Shown here: one piece after another, positions 19,299-29,373 of the stretch
Numbering within the stretch: the stretch's first letter is position 1
How the letters are laid out: each line of letters starts with the position of its first letter
Assembly: GCA_025353905.1 (NCBI GenBank)
Contig: JANXNW010000281.1
Location: forward strand, 1 to 64,000
Length of the DNA: 64,000 bases
DNA from: Hymenobacter sp.
GTDB lineage: Bacteria; Bacteroidota; Bacteroidia; Cytophagales; Hymenobacteraceae
Direction: 5' to 3'
Translations under genes and position numbers: made by a program
Notes under the pieces: generated by a model
What the model was told of the DNA's origin: nothing
Database searches by the model: none
What the model saw: only the letters and a program-made list of their open reading frames with translations

Positions 19299-19841
19299 AT
19301 GAATGCTCCCCTCAATTTGGCCCACATTCACCCGGAGGGTTTCGCCGTCACCGAGTTTGATGTGAAGGGCTCGCGGACGCTGGCCGCCGTGCTGGCTGAA
19401 CGCCCGCAAGCCACCCTTGACCTGAGCCAGCACGCGCAGGTGCAGTTCAACGCGGCCAGTAACAAGGTGGTAGTGGCGTTGCATATTATTACGCAGGTGC
19501 AGGAGGCCGGTACCCTGATTTACAAGGCACCCAGTGGCCGGTTTGAGTTGCATTTTCACTTTTTGGTGGAAAAACTATCTGACTTGGTAATCCCCGCAAC
19601 CGAGACAGCTGCTCCTAATTTACCCTCGCAGCTTTTGCTTACCCTGACGGGGTTGGCCTACTCCACCGCCCGCGGCTTGCTTTGGGCGCGGCTGCCCGGC
19701 ACGGCGCTAGAAGGCGTTACGCTGCCCGTCATTGACCCCCGCCAGTTGTTTGAATTCGGTCCCAGCGATACAGCCCCTGCCGTTCAAGCGCTCACTGACT
19801 CGCCGCTCAAGGCGCGCAAGCCACGCGCTCGAAAAAGTTAG
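19299..19841 (+). CDS. Putative SecB-like chaperone of a TAC cassette
   Basis: LTGLAYSTARGLLWARLPGTALEGVTLPVIDPRQLF resembles the C-terminal SecB helix; starts 3 nt after antitoxin stop. Confidence 0.55.
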   Translation: MNAPLNLAHIHPEGFAVTEFDVKGSRTLAAVLAERPQATLDLSQHAQVQFNAASNKVVVALHIITQVQEAGTLIYKAPSGRFELHFHFLVEKLSDLVIPATETAAPNLPSQLLLTLTGLAYSTARGLLWARLPGTALEGVTLPVIDPRQLFEFGPSDTAPAVQALTDSPLKARKPRARKS

Positions 19842-19902
19842 CGCCCTCTTGTTCGTGGCGTTTACCCGTCCGCATCGCTATAAAATTCCACTAACATCTC
19901 TC

Positions 19903-20793
19903 TTACAATCGCACTTCCGCCACCACGGCCGTGCTGCCGCCCGCGTCGTCGTCCGTAACCAGCAGTAGCTCATACCAGCCGGCCCCTAATTGCTGGCGTA
20001 TGGCCAACCCCTCGACCTTGCCCAGGTACGCCCGGCCGTCGGGCCAGGTGAGGCGCGTCAGCTCCGCCTGACCGGTGGTCAGGTCCACTTGCCCGACGTA
20101 GGAGCCGAGCACGGGGCCGTCGAGCACGGCATCGGCAGTGGCCTCGACGGAGGCCGTTACCAGCAGCTGATTATCCATTATTTGCGCACCCGAAAAGCCG
20201 GCCGCGTAGCCGTCCAGCGTGGGCAAGGCCACGGGCAGCGCCCGCGTGAGCGCCGGCACCGGCTGGGCCGGCTGCCAGAGGTAAGCTGCCACGTCAGCCA
20301 GATTCAACCCAAACACCACGGCCGGCCCGCCGCCCACCGGCCGCTGCAACAGCAGCAGCTCGGTGGCGCCAGTGGCGGCAGCTTCGAGGTTGAGCACGGT
20401 CCCGGCCGGCAGCGCGGCGCGGAGCTGGGCGTAAAGCGCGGCCAGATTGATGGTTTGAACGGGTTGCCCCGGCGTGAGCGGCACAAAATACCCTACCTCG
20501 CGCACCGGCCGTGCCCCGGAGCCGAGCAGCAGCAGGCCCAGCGCGCCGTCGGGGCCGGGCAGCAGCGTCATTGCTTCGAGGTCGGGCTTGAGAGCCTTCG
20601 GGATGCGGCCGGTGGTGAAATCGGTAGGGTCGAAAAGCGGCACCTGGCCCGCCGGGGCCAGGGTTTGCGCGTCGAGCAGGTAGAGAAAGGGCGCGTCGTC
20701 GCTCACCACGTAGGCCATGGGGCCCACGATTTCGATGCCCGATGCGGAAGGCAGGTTGGGCAAGGAGGTTTCGGAGTGGAGGTGGATAAGCAT
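19903..20793 (-). CDS. Beta-propeller/phytase-like protein, possibly DUF6929
   Basis: ASGIEIVGPMAYVVSDDAPFLYLLD...KPDLEAMTLLP...GKVEGLAI. Confidence 0.5.
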   Translation of the reverse strand: MLIHLHSETSLPNLPSASGIEIVGPMAYVVSDDAPFLYLLDAQTLAPAGQVPLFDPTDFTTGRIPKALKPDLEAMTLLPGPDGALGLLLLGSGARPVREVGYFVPLTPGQPVQTINLAALYAQLRAALPAGTVLNLEAAATGATELLLLQRPVGGGPAVVFGLNLADVAAYLWQPAQPVPALTRALPVALPTLDGYAAGFSGAQIMDNQLLVTASVEATADAVLDGPVLGSYVGQVDLTTGQAELTRLTWPDGRAYLGKVEGLAIRQQLGAGWYELLLVTDDDAGGSTAVVAEVRL

Positions 20794-20805
20794 AAGCGCC
20801 CCAAC

Positions 20806-22473
<1,668 letters not shown>

Positions 22474-22476
<3 letters not shown>

Positions 22477-22557
22477 AGGAGTTTCTTGTTTTTGGTTTTT
22501 TGTTTCTGGTTGGCAAAGGTCGCTTGCCCAAACAAAAAACAAGAAACGAGAAACCAA
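22474..22557. repeat. Inverted repeat of gtttcttgtttttgg words
   Basis: gtttcttgtttttggttttttgtttctggttgg versus ccaaacaaaaaacaagaaacgagaaacc. Confidence 0.78.
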
Positions 22558-22688
22558 TCAGCGATTTTTCAGAGAAAAACCATTTCATCCGTAAACTTGT
22601 AGCAGCTTGTCCTGTTGCGCCCGGCTGCCACGGTCGGGCTTACCTAGCCAATTCTCTCTGCCACAACACCTACTCTTTCACTTTCCTC

Positions 22689-24014
22689 ATGGAAATTTCC
22701 GACCACCCGCTCACGGAAGCCCGTCGCTACGGCTACGTAGAGGACGGGGGCGTTTGGCTGCGCCCGACCCTGGGCCAGCCGGCCCGCCGCATCGGCCAGG
22801 TAAAAGACACCGAAGACGACGCGCTACGCTATTTTGCCCACCGCTATGAAGCCTTCCGGGCCAAGATTGACGAGCTGCTGACTCGTCTGCAAGCCGCCGA
22901 CAACCAGGGCTCGTATTTGATGAAGCTGCTGCACTTGCAGGACCAAGCCAAGCTGCACGACGGCCTCGGCGACTACGCCGCCTTGCACGAGCGCCTGCGC
23001 GCGGCCGAAGCCCAGCTCAACGAGTCGGTGGTGCGCAACCGGGCCCGCAACCTGGCCACCAAGCGCAGCCTGGTGGAGCAGGCCGAAGCCCTGCGCGACA
23101 CCGTGGAGTGGCTTTCGGCCAGCGAAACGGTGAAGGAGCTGCGCCAGGCCTGGCTCAAAACCGGCCCCGTGGACCGCGAGCTGACCGAGGAGCTGGAAAT
23201 GAATTTCCAGCGGGCCGTGCAGCATTTTTTCGACCGCCGCAAGCAGTTTCAGGCCGACCGTAAAGTGCTGGCCCGTCGCACCGTGGAGCGCTACCGCGAG
23301 CTGGTGGCGCAGGCCGACGCGCTCAAAAACTCCGACCAGTTCGAGACGACCTCGCGCCAGCTCAAGCAGCTGCAAACAGCCTGGCGCGAGGTGAACGGCT
23401 CGCTGCCCAAAAAGCAGGCCGCCGAGCTCTGGACTAAGTTTCGGGCCGCCAACAACCATTTTTTCGAGCGCCTTAAAAAGCACATCGAAAGCCAGCGCCT
23501 GTTGGAAGGTGAAGCCCGACCGGGCGGCCTGCCCACCACGCCCGAAGAAAGCCTGGCCCGCAAGCGGGCGCTGGCCGGCCGCGCCGAGGCGCTGCTGGAG
23601 CTGCCCTCGAACCAGGGCATCACCCAGGCCAAAACCCTGCAAGCCGAGTGGAAGCAGAGCGGCACCGTGCGCGGCCCCGAGTCCGACGCGCTCTGGCAGC
23701 GCTTCATGTTGGCCTGCGACAAGGTGTTTGAGCTGAGTGCACTCGACTATTACCTGCGCAAGCGGCAGGCCGAAGGGGCCGCTCCGCTGGCCCCGGCCGA
23801 GCGTGCTGAAGCCGCCATGACGGCCCTGCGCAAGTTTGTGGAAAGCGACCGGCAGGAGCTGGCCGTGCTGCAGGATAACCTGGGCCGGCTCAGCCAGACG
23901 GTCGCCAACGACTCGTTCCGGCAGCTCTTGCAAGGAAAAATTCGCACCTTTGAGCGTAAGATTCAAACCAAAACCGACCTGCTAAACCTCTTCGACCAGG
24001 GTAGCCTGCGGTAG
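22689..24014 (+). CDS. DUF349 domain protein
   Basis: Repeated LWTKFRAANNHFFERLKK and LWQRFMLACDKVFE modules; start MEISDHPL. Confidence 0.82.
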   Translation: MEISDHPLTEARRYGYVEDGGVWLRPTLGQPARRIGQVKDTEDDALRYFAHRYEAFRAKIDELLTRLQAADNQGSYLMKLLHLQDQAKLHDGLGDYAALHERLRAAEAQLNESVVRNRARNLATKRSLVEQAEALRDTVEWLSASETVKELRQAWLKTGPVDRELTEELEMNFQRAVQHFFDRRKQFQADRKVLARRTVERYRELVAQADALKNSDQFETTSRQLKQLQTAWREVNGSLPKKQAAELWTKFRAANNHFFERLKKHIESQRLLEGEARPGGLPTTPEESLARKRALAGRAEALLELPSNQGITQAKTLQAEWKQSGTVRGPESDALWQRFMLACDKVFELSALDYYLRKRQAEGAAPLAPAERAEAAMTALRKFVESDRQELAVLQDNLGRLSQTVANDSFRQLLQGKIRTFERKIQTKTDLLNLFDQGSLR

Positions 24015-24189
24015 GTTTTTTGGTTTATTGTTTTTGGTTGGTTGTTTTTGGTCGCTGGCGGCCAAGCGCTTTCAGCCGGAAATTATCCGCTTACTTGCCC
24101 AAAACTTTCGTTGCGGTGTGGCGTTAGCCGCCGAAGGGCTTACTTTTAGCCAGCATTTTTCTTCCGCCTCTTCACCCCCCTTTTTTACC

Positions 24190-24411
24190 ATGTACTGGAC
24201 TCTCGAACTGGCCTCTTACCTGGAAGACGCCCCCTGGCCCGCCACCAAAGACGAACTCATTGACTTCTCCATCCGCTCGGGCGCGCCGATGGAAGTGGTC
24301 GAAAACCTGCAAGGACTCGAAGACGACGGCCAACCCTACGAAAGCATCGAGGAGGTCTGGCCCGACTACCCAACCAAGGAGGACTTCATGTTTAACGAAG
24401 ACGAATACTAA
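24190..24411 (+). CDS. DUF2795 domain protein
   Basis: MYWTLELASYLEDAPWPATKDELIDFSIRSGAPMEVVENLQGLEDDGQPYESIEEVWPDYPTKEDF. Confidence 0.85.
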   Translation: MYWTLELASYLEDAPWPATKDELIDFSIRSGAPMEVVENLQGLEDDGQPYESIEEVWPDYPTKEDFMFNEDEY

Positions 24412-24414
24412 GGT

Positions 24415-24486
24415 CAATGAGCAATTATTAATGAACAATGCTCATCAGCCGTAACAGGTAATTGTTCATTGATAATTGCTCATTGA
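24415..24486. repeat. Inverted repeat, caatgagcaattattaatgaacaat words
   Basis: Arms 25/26 complementary. Confidence 0.85.
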
Positions 24487-24611
24487 AAATCAGTCGCGGG
24501 GCACCCTGGTTGGGGGTTGCCCCGCGACTTTTTGTTGGCCCTGCTGCTGCCGTAACTTGCTGGGCATGGTCCGGTTTGTGAGCTATTGTTCTGGTTTTTA
24601 TTGCTTCTCGC

Positions 24612-26165
24612 ATGGCTGCAACCCCGCTTCGTGCCGATGAGTCTGCGCTGTGGCCCCGGCTCGCGGCGCTCGACCTCGACGGTAGCGACGCACTGTCGTT
24701 TTCCGGGCGACTGGCCCGCGACAACGGGTGGGCACCCGGTTTTGCCCGGCGCGTGGTGCTCGAATACAAGCGCTTCGTGTTTTTAGCCGCCACCTGCGGC
24801 CACCCCGTTACGCCCTCCGACGAGGTGGACCAGGCCTGGCACTTGCACTTGGTTTACACCCGCTCGTACTGGGATGAGCTCTGCGGGCAGGTACTGGGTT
24901 TTCCACTGCACCACGGCCCCACGAAGGGCGGCGCGGCCGAGGGCGGCAAATTTGCCGACTGGTATGCGGCCACGCTGGCTTCGTACCGCGCGGCATTTGG
25001 CGCGGAGCCGCCGGCTGATATCTGGCCCCCGGCGGCGGTGCGCTTCGGCGAGGCCCCGTTTTTCCGGCGAATAAACGTGCGGCGGTATTGGCTGCTGCCG
25101 CGGTCGGGCTGGTCGGGGTGGGGGCTGAGCTTACGTCAGCGACTGGGCCGGCACCTGAGCCACTGCCGGGGCTGGGGCCGGGCGCTGGGGCAAATGCTGA
25201 GGCGGGTGCTGAGGCGGCCGGCGGCGGGGCGCTGGGCCGGGGCGGGGGCGCTGCTGCTATTGTTCGGACTGGCGCTGGTCGGCTGCACGGCCCGCACCCC
25301 GCTCAACCCGCTGGACTGGTACGGCCCCGAGTTTCTGACCCTGTTTTGGGTGCTGCTGGTGGGCGGGCTGGGCGGGGCTGAATGGGCGCGCGCCCGGGAC
25401 CGGGGGCCGGCCGAGGACTACTCCGGGCCACCGTTGAACACCTACGCCCTGGCCCGCCTCGCCGACCGGGGCCAGCGCCTGGCCGACAGCGCCTTAGCCG
25501 CGCTGGCCCACAGCGGCCACCTGGAGCTGCTGGGCGAGCAAAAAGTGCGGCGCACGGATGCCGCTCCGCCTACCGACCTCTACGAGCGAGCCGTTTGGAA
25601 CCTGGTCATTCCGACGGGCTGGTCGAAGCTGGCCGAAGTGCGTGAACAGGCAGCGCTGCCCCAGATTGGGGCCGTGCAACAACTTGATACGGAGCTGGAA
25701 GCACGAGACCTGCTGCTAGTACCCTCCGAGCGTCGCCGCCTCAATGGGTACGTGCTCTGGGTGGGGCTGGCGCTGGGGGTGCTGGGCTTGGCTAAGGTGA
25801 TGGTCGGCTCGATGCGGGGCCGGCCGGTGGGCTTGCTAGTGCTCTCGCTGCTGGCGCTGGCCGGCATCGTAGCTTACTGCTACCACGCGCACGGGGCCTG
25901 GGCTACTGGCCGCGGCGCGCGCCTGCTGCGCGAGCTGGCTGCCGGCGTGCGCCAGCGCCGCCACGCCGCCGGCCCGCCGGCCGCCGACACTGTGGCCCTG
26001 ACGGTCGCCCTGTTCGGGTTAAGCGACCTCAACGGCTTGGGTTTAGGCGAGTTGGGTAAGCGCCTCGCCCCGCCGCCCAGCACCGACGGTGGCGGCGGCG
26101 ATGGCGGCTCGGGCTGCGGCGGGGGCGGTTGCGGCGGGGGTGGCTGCGGGGGCTGCGGCAGTTGA
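24612..26165 (+). CDS. TIGR04222-like membrane protein with Gly/Cys-rich C-terminus
   Basis: EVDQAWHLHLVYTRSYWDELCG N-domain; TM segments; tail SGCGGGGCGGGGCGGCGS. Confidence 0.7.
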   Translation: MAATPLRADESALWPRLAALDLDGSDALSFSGRLARDNGWAPGFARRVVLEYKRFVFLAATCGHPVTPSDEVDQAWHLHLVYTRSYWDELCGQVLGFPLHHGPTKGGAAEGGKFADWYAATLASYRAAFGAEPPADIWPPAAVRFGEAPFFRRINVRRYWLLPRSGWSGWGLSLRQRLGRHLSHCRGWGRALGQMLRRVLRRPAAGRWAGAGALLLLFGLALVGCTARTPLNPLDWYGPEFLTLFWVLLVGGLGGAEWARARDRGPAEDYSGPPLNTYALARLADRGQRLADSALAALAHSGHLELLGEQKVRRTDAAPPTDLYERAVWNLVIPTGWSKLAEVREQAALPQIGAVQQLDTELEARDLLLVPSERRRLNGYVLWVGLALGVLGLAKVMVGSMRGRPVGLLVLSLLALAGIVAYCYHAHGAWATGRGARLLRELAAGVRQRRHAAGPPAADTVALTVALFGLSDLNGLGLGELGKRLAPPPSTDGGGGDGGSGCGGGGCGGGGCGGCGS

Positions 26166-26907
26166 GCGGCCGCCAACGGCTCGGGTCACGGGGCGGCTCA
26201 TTCACCCAAGTCCAGTTTTTGGGGTTTTTGGCCACCATAGCAGCGGGCTAGTTTGTTCGGCCGTGCGCCGTGCAGCCCGGATGAACGTCGAATTATGGGT
26301 GAGCTTAGCGCGGTGGCGCGGAGCCAGACAGCCGGGGCGCAGCGCGGCGGAACAGCGTGCCACCCTCATTTTACCCTGGCCGGAGTAAGCGAAAAGACGG
26401 CCCCAAACGCGCTCACCAACGGCACCATTTAATCCGGGATAAATCCATAAGTAGTGGATTATCAGTCCTTGGGCGAACCAAGTATTCGCCGCCAGGTGGG
26501 CAAAACAAAAATTTAATATGCCACCGGAGTTGTTTTTTAACCGTTGCGGCGGGCGGGTTTATCCGATGATGCGCCGGGCCACGGGGCGCACCGCCGGCTG
26601 GCCAGCGCGCGGCCGCGTGTTATTTATCCGCCCGGCGGTTGCGCGCCAAGCGCTATCAATGGTCGAGCCAACTAGTTAGCGTGGGTTTGAGCCGGCTCGG
26701 GCTTACAGGCTGGGCCGATACATTTGCCCATGCCTGCCGGCTACCGCCCGCCAGACCTGGGCCTCAAAACCAGCCCTGGCCCGGCATGACCGCCGCGCCT
26801 TGGGCGCGGGGCCGGCCCCAACGGCCCCCACCACCGCTGTGCTTACCGTGCCCCGCCGCCGGGCGGGCCGCTTGCTTTTTCCCCACTCATTTTTTCCACC
26901 CACGCTC

Positions 26908-29280
26908 ATGAAGATTTCTTCCTTTTTGCTCGTTCTTAGCTTGCTTATGGGGGGGCTGCTGCCGCGGCGCGGCCTGGCCCAGGGCAGCATCCCGTTCACC
27001 ATCAACAACACCTCGCCCTTCGCCGATGCCGACCTTTACGTGGCCATCGTGGGCCTCGACCCGGCCGGCAACCACGTCTGGGTAAACGCGGCCAACTCCC
27101 AGGTGCTACCCATGAGCCCGGGCTACAACACCGTAACCGGCCCCACCATCAACGGCAACACCGGGCCGGGCCAGAACTCGAAGTACGCGGCCTGCTTCAC
27201 CCGGCTCAGCAGCATTCCGAACCGCACCTTTACGCTGCCGCTTATCGCGGGCTGCCGGGTGTACATCTCGCGCGGGCAGCAGCTCTACTTCTACTTTTTT
27301 GGGGCTACCGGCGCGCCCTCGGGCTACACGGCCCCCAACCCGCAGAGCCCCACCGACCCCAACCTAGGCATCGTGTACGAAACAATTGAGCTGACCAACA
27401 ACAACCTGGGCTTTTTCGGCAACACTACCCGCGTGGATGCCTTTGCCTACCCGATGGGCCTGGAGCTGTACGGCAACGGCTACTACAAAAAAACCGGCGA
27501 GCTCAAAACCGCCGCCGACATCGTGGCCGCCTACAAGGCCAACGTGCCGGCCGAGTTTCAGGGCACCGTCAATAACGCCACCGGCGTTATCTCCTTTCCT
27601 TCCAAAACTCCCGCTTTTTACGACGGCACCAACGGCACCGCGGCCGGACCCTACGGCAACTACTTCAAGCCCTACCTCGATGCCATCTGGGCTAAGTATC
27701 GTAATGAGGACCTGATATTTAATGCCGGCAACGCGGGCGTGTTCAAGGGCCGCGTGGGCAGCGACAACCGCCTGGTAGTGGTGGGGCAGTCGGGCGGCTT
27801 CGCGGGCCGCACGGGCATCGTGGCGCGCCAGCCCACCACCCAGGAGGCCTTTGAGGGCAAGGGCGTGCTGGCCACCGGCGTGGGCGACGTGACCTGCGAC
27901 CTCGTGGTGCAGGCCCAGCTCACGGCCGCCATCAACCGCCACGCCGTGAACACGACCACCGCCAACCCCGGCCTGCAGAACTGGTACGACAAAAACACCT
28001 ACTACCAGGCCGCGCCCATGAACTACTACGCCCGCTTCTGGCACCTGCCGGGCATCAGCGTGGACAACCTCTCCTACGGCTTCGCCTACGACGACGTAGC
28101 CGACCAGTCTTCGACGCTGCAAACGCCGCAGCCCACGAAAGTGGTGGCCACTTTTGGCGGCTTTGCGGGCCAGACCACGGCGACACCAAAAGCCATTCCG
28201 GGCAAGATTGAGGCCGAAGCCTTCACCACGCAGTCGGGCACGCTCACCGAAACCACCACCGACGCGGGCGGCGGGCTGAACGTGGACTACTTCGAAACCA
28301 ACGACTACCTCGACTATTCGGTGAACGTGGCCACGGCCGGCTCCTACACCGTGGGCTTCCGCGTGGCCAGCGCCAACGGCGGGGCCACGCTGCAATTGCG
28401 CAACGGCAGCGGCGCGGTGCTGGGCAGCGTGAACGTGGGCAACACCGGCGGCTGGCAGTCGTGGCAGACCATCAACACCACCGTAAACCTGGCCGCGGGC
28501 ACCCAAACCCTGCGCCTGTTTGCCGCCGCCTCCACGGGCTGCAACGTAAACTACCTCACCTTTGCTACGGCTACTGTCTCTTTCAGCCGGCAGCTGGAGG
28601 CCGAGGCGGCCAACGTGAACAACGGCATGGTGGTGGAAGCCTGCACCGATGCCGGCGGCGGCCAGGACATGGGCTACATTGACCCCGGCGACTACCTGGT
28701 GTGGAACGGGGTAAACATCCCCATCAGTGGCACTTACCTGCTCGAATACCGGGTGGCCAGCGGGGCCGGCGGCGGTACCATCTCGGCCGATTTGAATGCC
28801 GGGACCACGCAGCTGGGCAACACGAGCATTCCCGGCACCGGCGGCTGGCAGAGCTGGACCACCGTTTCGAAGACGGTTACCCTCAATGCCGGCACCTACA
28901 ATTTCGGCATCTACGCCCAGACCGGCGGCTACAACCTCAACTGGGTGCGCATTAGCCAGGTGGGCGCGGCCCGCCTGAGCGCCAACCCGGCCGCCGCGCT
29001 GCTCGCCACGCCCGACGCCCACCCCACCGACCAGCTCAGCCTCTACCCCAACCCCGTCGCCGACCAGCTGCGCCTGGACCTAGTGCCCGAGCTGGCCGGC
29101 AGCAGCTACCGCCTGCTCAATGCCGTAGGGCAGGCCGTGGGCCAGGGCACCCTGAGCCAGACCCCGGACCAAGCGCTGGGCCAGACTCTGGACGTGCGGG
29201 CGCTCAGCGCCGGCCTCTACCTGCTGCAAGTCACGACCCCGGACCGGCAAACCCTGAGCCGGCGCTTTACCAAGCTGTAA
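26908..29280 (+). CDS. Secreted GH64-like beta-1,3-glucanase with two CBM6-like modules and T9SS tail
   Basis: Signal peptide; GH64-like PFTINNTSPFADADLYVAIVGLD; two CBM6-like blocks (KIEAEAF, QLEAEAANV); C-term SLYPNPVADQLRLDL...LSAGLYLLQV. Confidence 0.75.
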   Translation: MKISSFLLVLSLLMGGLLPRRGLAQGSIPFTINNTSPFADADLYVAIVGLDPAGNHVWVNAANSQVLPMSPGYNTVTGPTINGNTGPGQNSKYAACFTRLSSIPNRTFTLPLIAGCRVYISRGQQLYFYFFGATGAPSGYTAPNPQSPTDPNLGIVYETIELTNNNLGFFGNTTRVDAFAYPMGLELYGNGYYKKTGELKTAADIVAAYKANVPAEFQGTVNNATGVISFPSKTPAFYDGTNGTAAGPYGNYFKPYLDAIWAKYRNEDLIFNAGNAGVFKGRVGSDNRLVVVGQSGGFAGRTGIVARQPTTQEAFEGKGVLATGVGDVTCDLVVQAQLTAAINRHAVNTTTANPGLQNWYDKNTYYQAAPMNYYARFWHLPGISVDNLSYGFAYDDVADQSSTLQTPQPTKVVATFGGFAGQTTATPKAIPGKIEAEAFTTQSGTLTETTTDAGGGLNVDYFETNDYLDYSVNVATAGSYTVGFRVASANGGATLQLRNGSGAVLGSVNVGNTGGWQSWQTINTTVNLAAGTQTLRLFAAASTGCNVNYLTFATATVSFSRQLEAEAANVNNGMVVEACTDAGGGQDMGYIDPGDYLVWNGVNIPISGTYLLEYRVASGAGGGTISADLNAGTTQLGNTSIPGTGGWQSWTTVSKTVTLNAGTYNFGIYAQTGGYNLNWVRISQVGAARLSANPAAALLATPDAHPTDQLSLYPNPVADQLRLDLVPELAGSSYRLLNAVGQAVGQGTLSQTPDQALGQTLDVRALSAGLYLLQVTTPDRQTLSRRFTKL

Positions 29281-29373
29281 GTGGCCGGCGCTGGGCAGTC
29301 GTGGCGGCGGCCGCGACTGCCCAACTGCCGGCAGACTAGCCGTAGGGTCTTTTTCACCTCTTCCATCATTTCC

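Noticed and set aside
26166-26907. Hidden gene or riboswitch in the ~740-bp gap before GH64
   Set aside because: No convincing ORF, tRNA, or recognised riboswitch motif; could not support a call.
27364-29022. 552-aa minus-strand ORF opposite the GH64 gene
   Set aside because: Shadow ORF; GH64/CBM6 reading explains the region.
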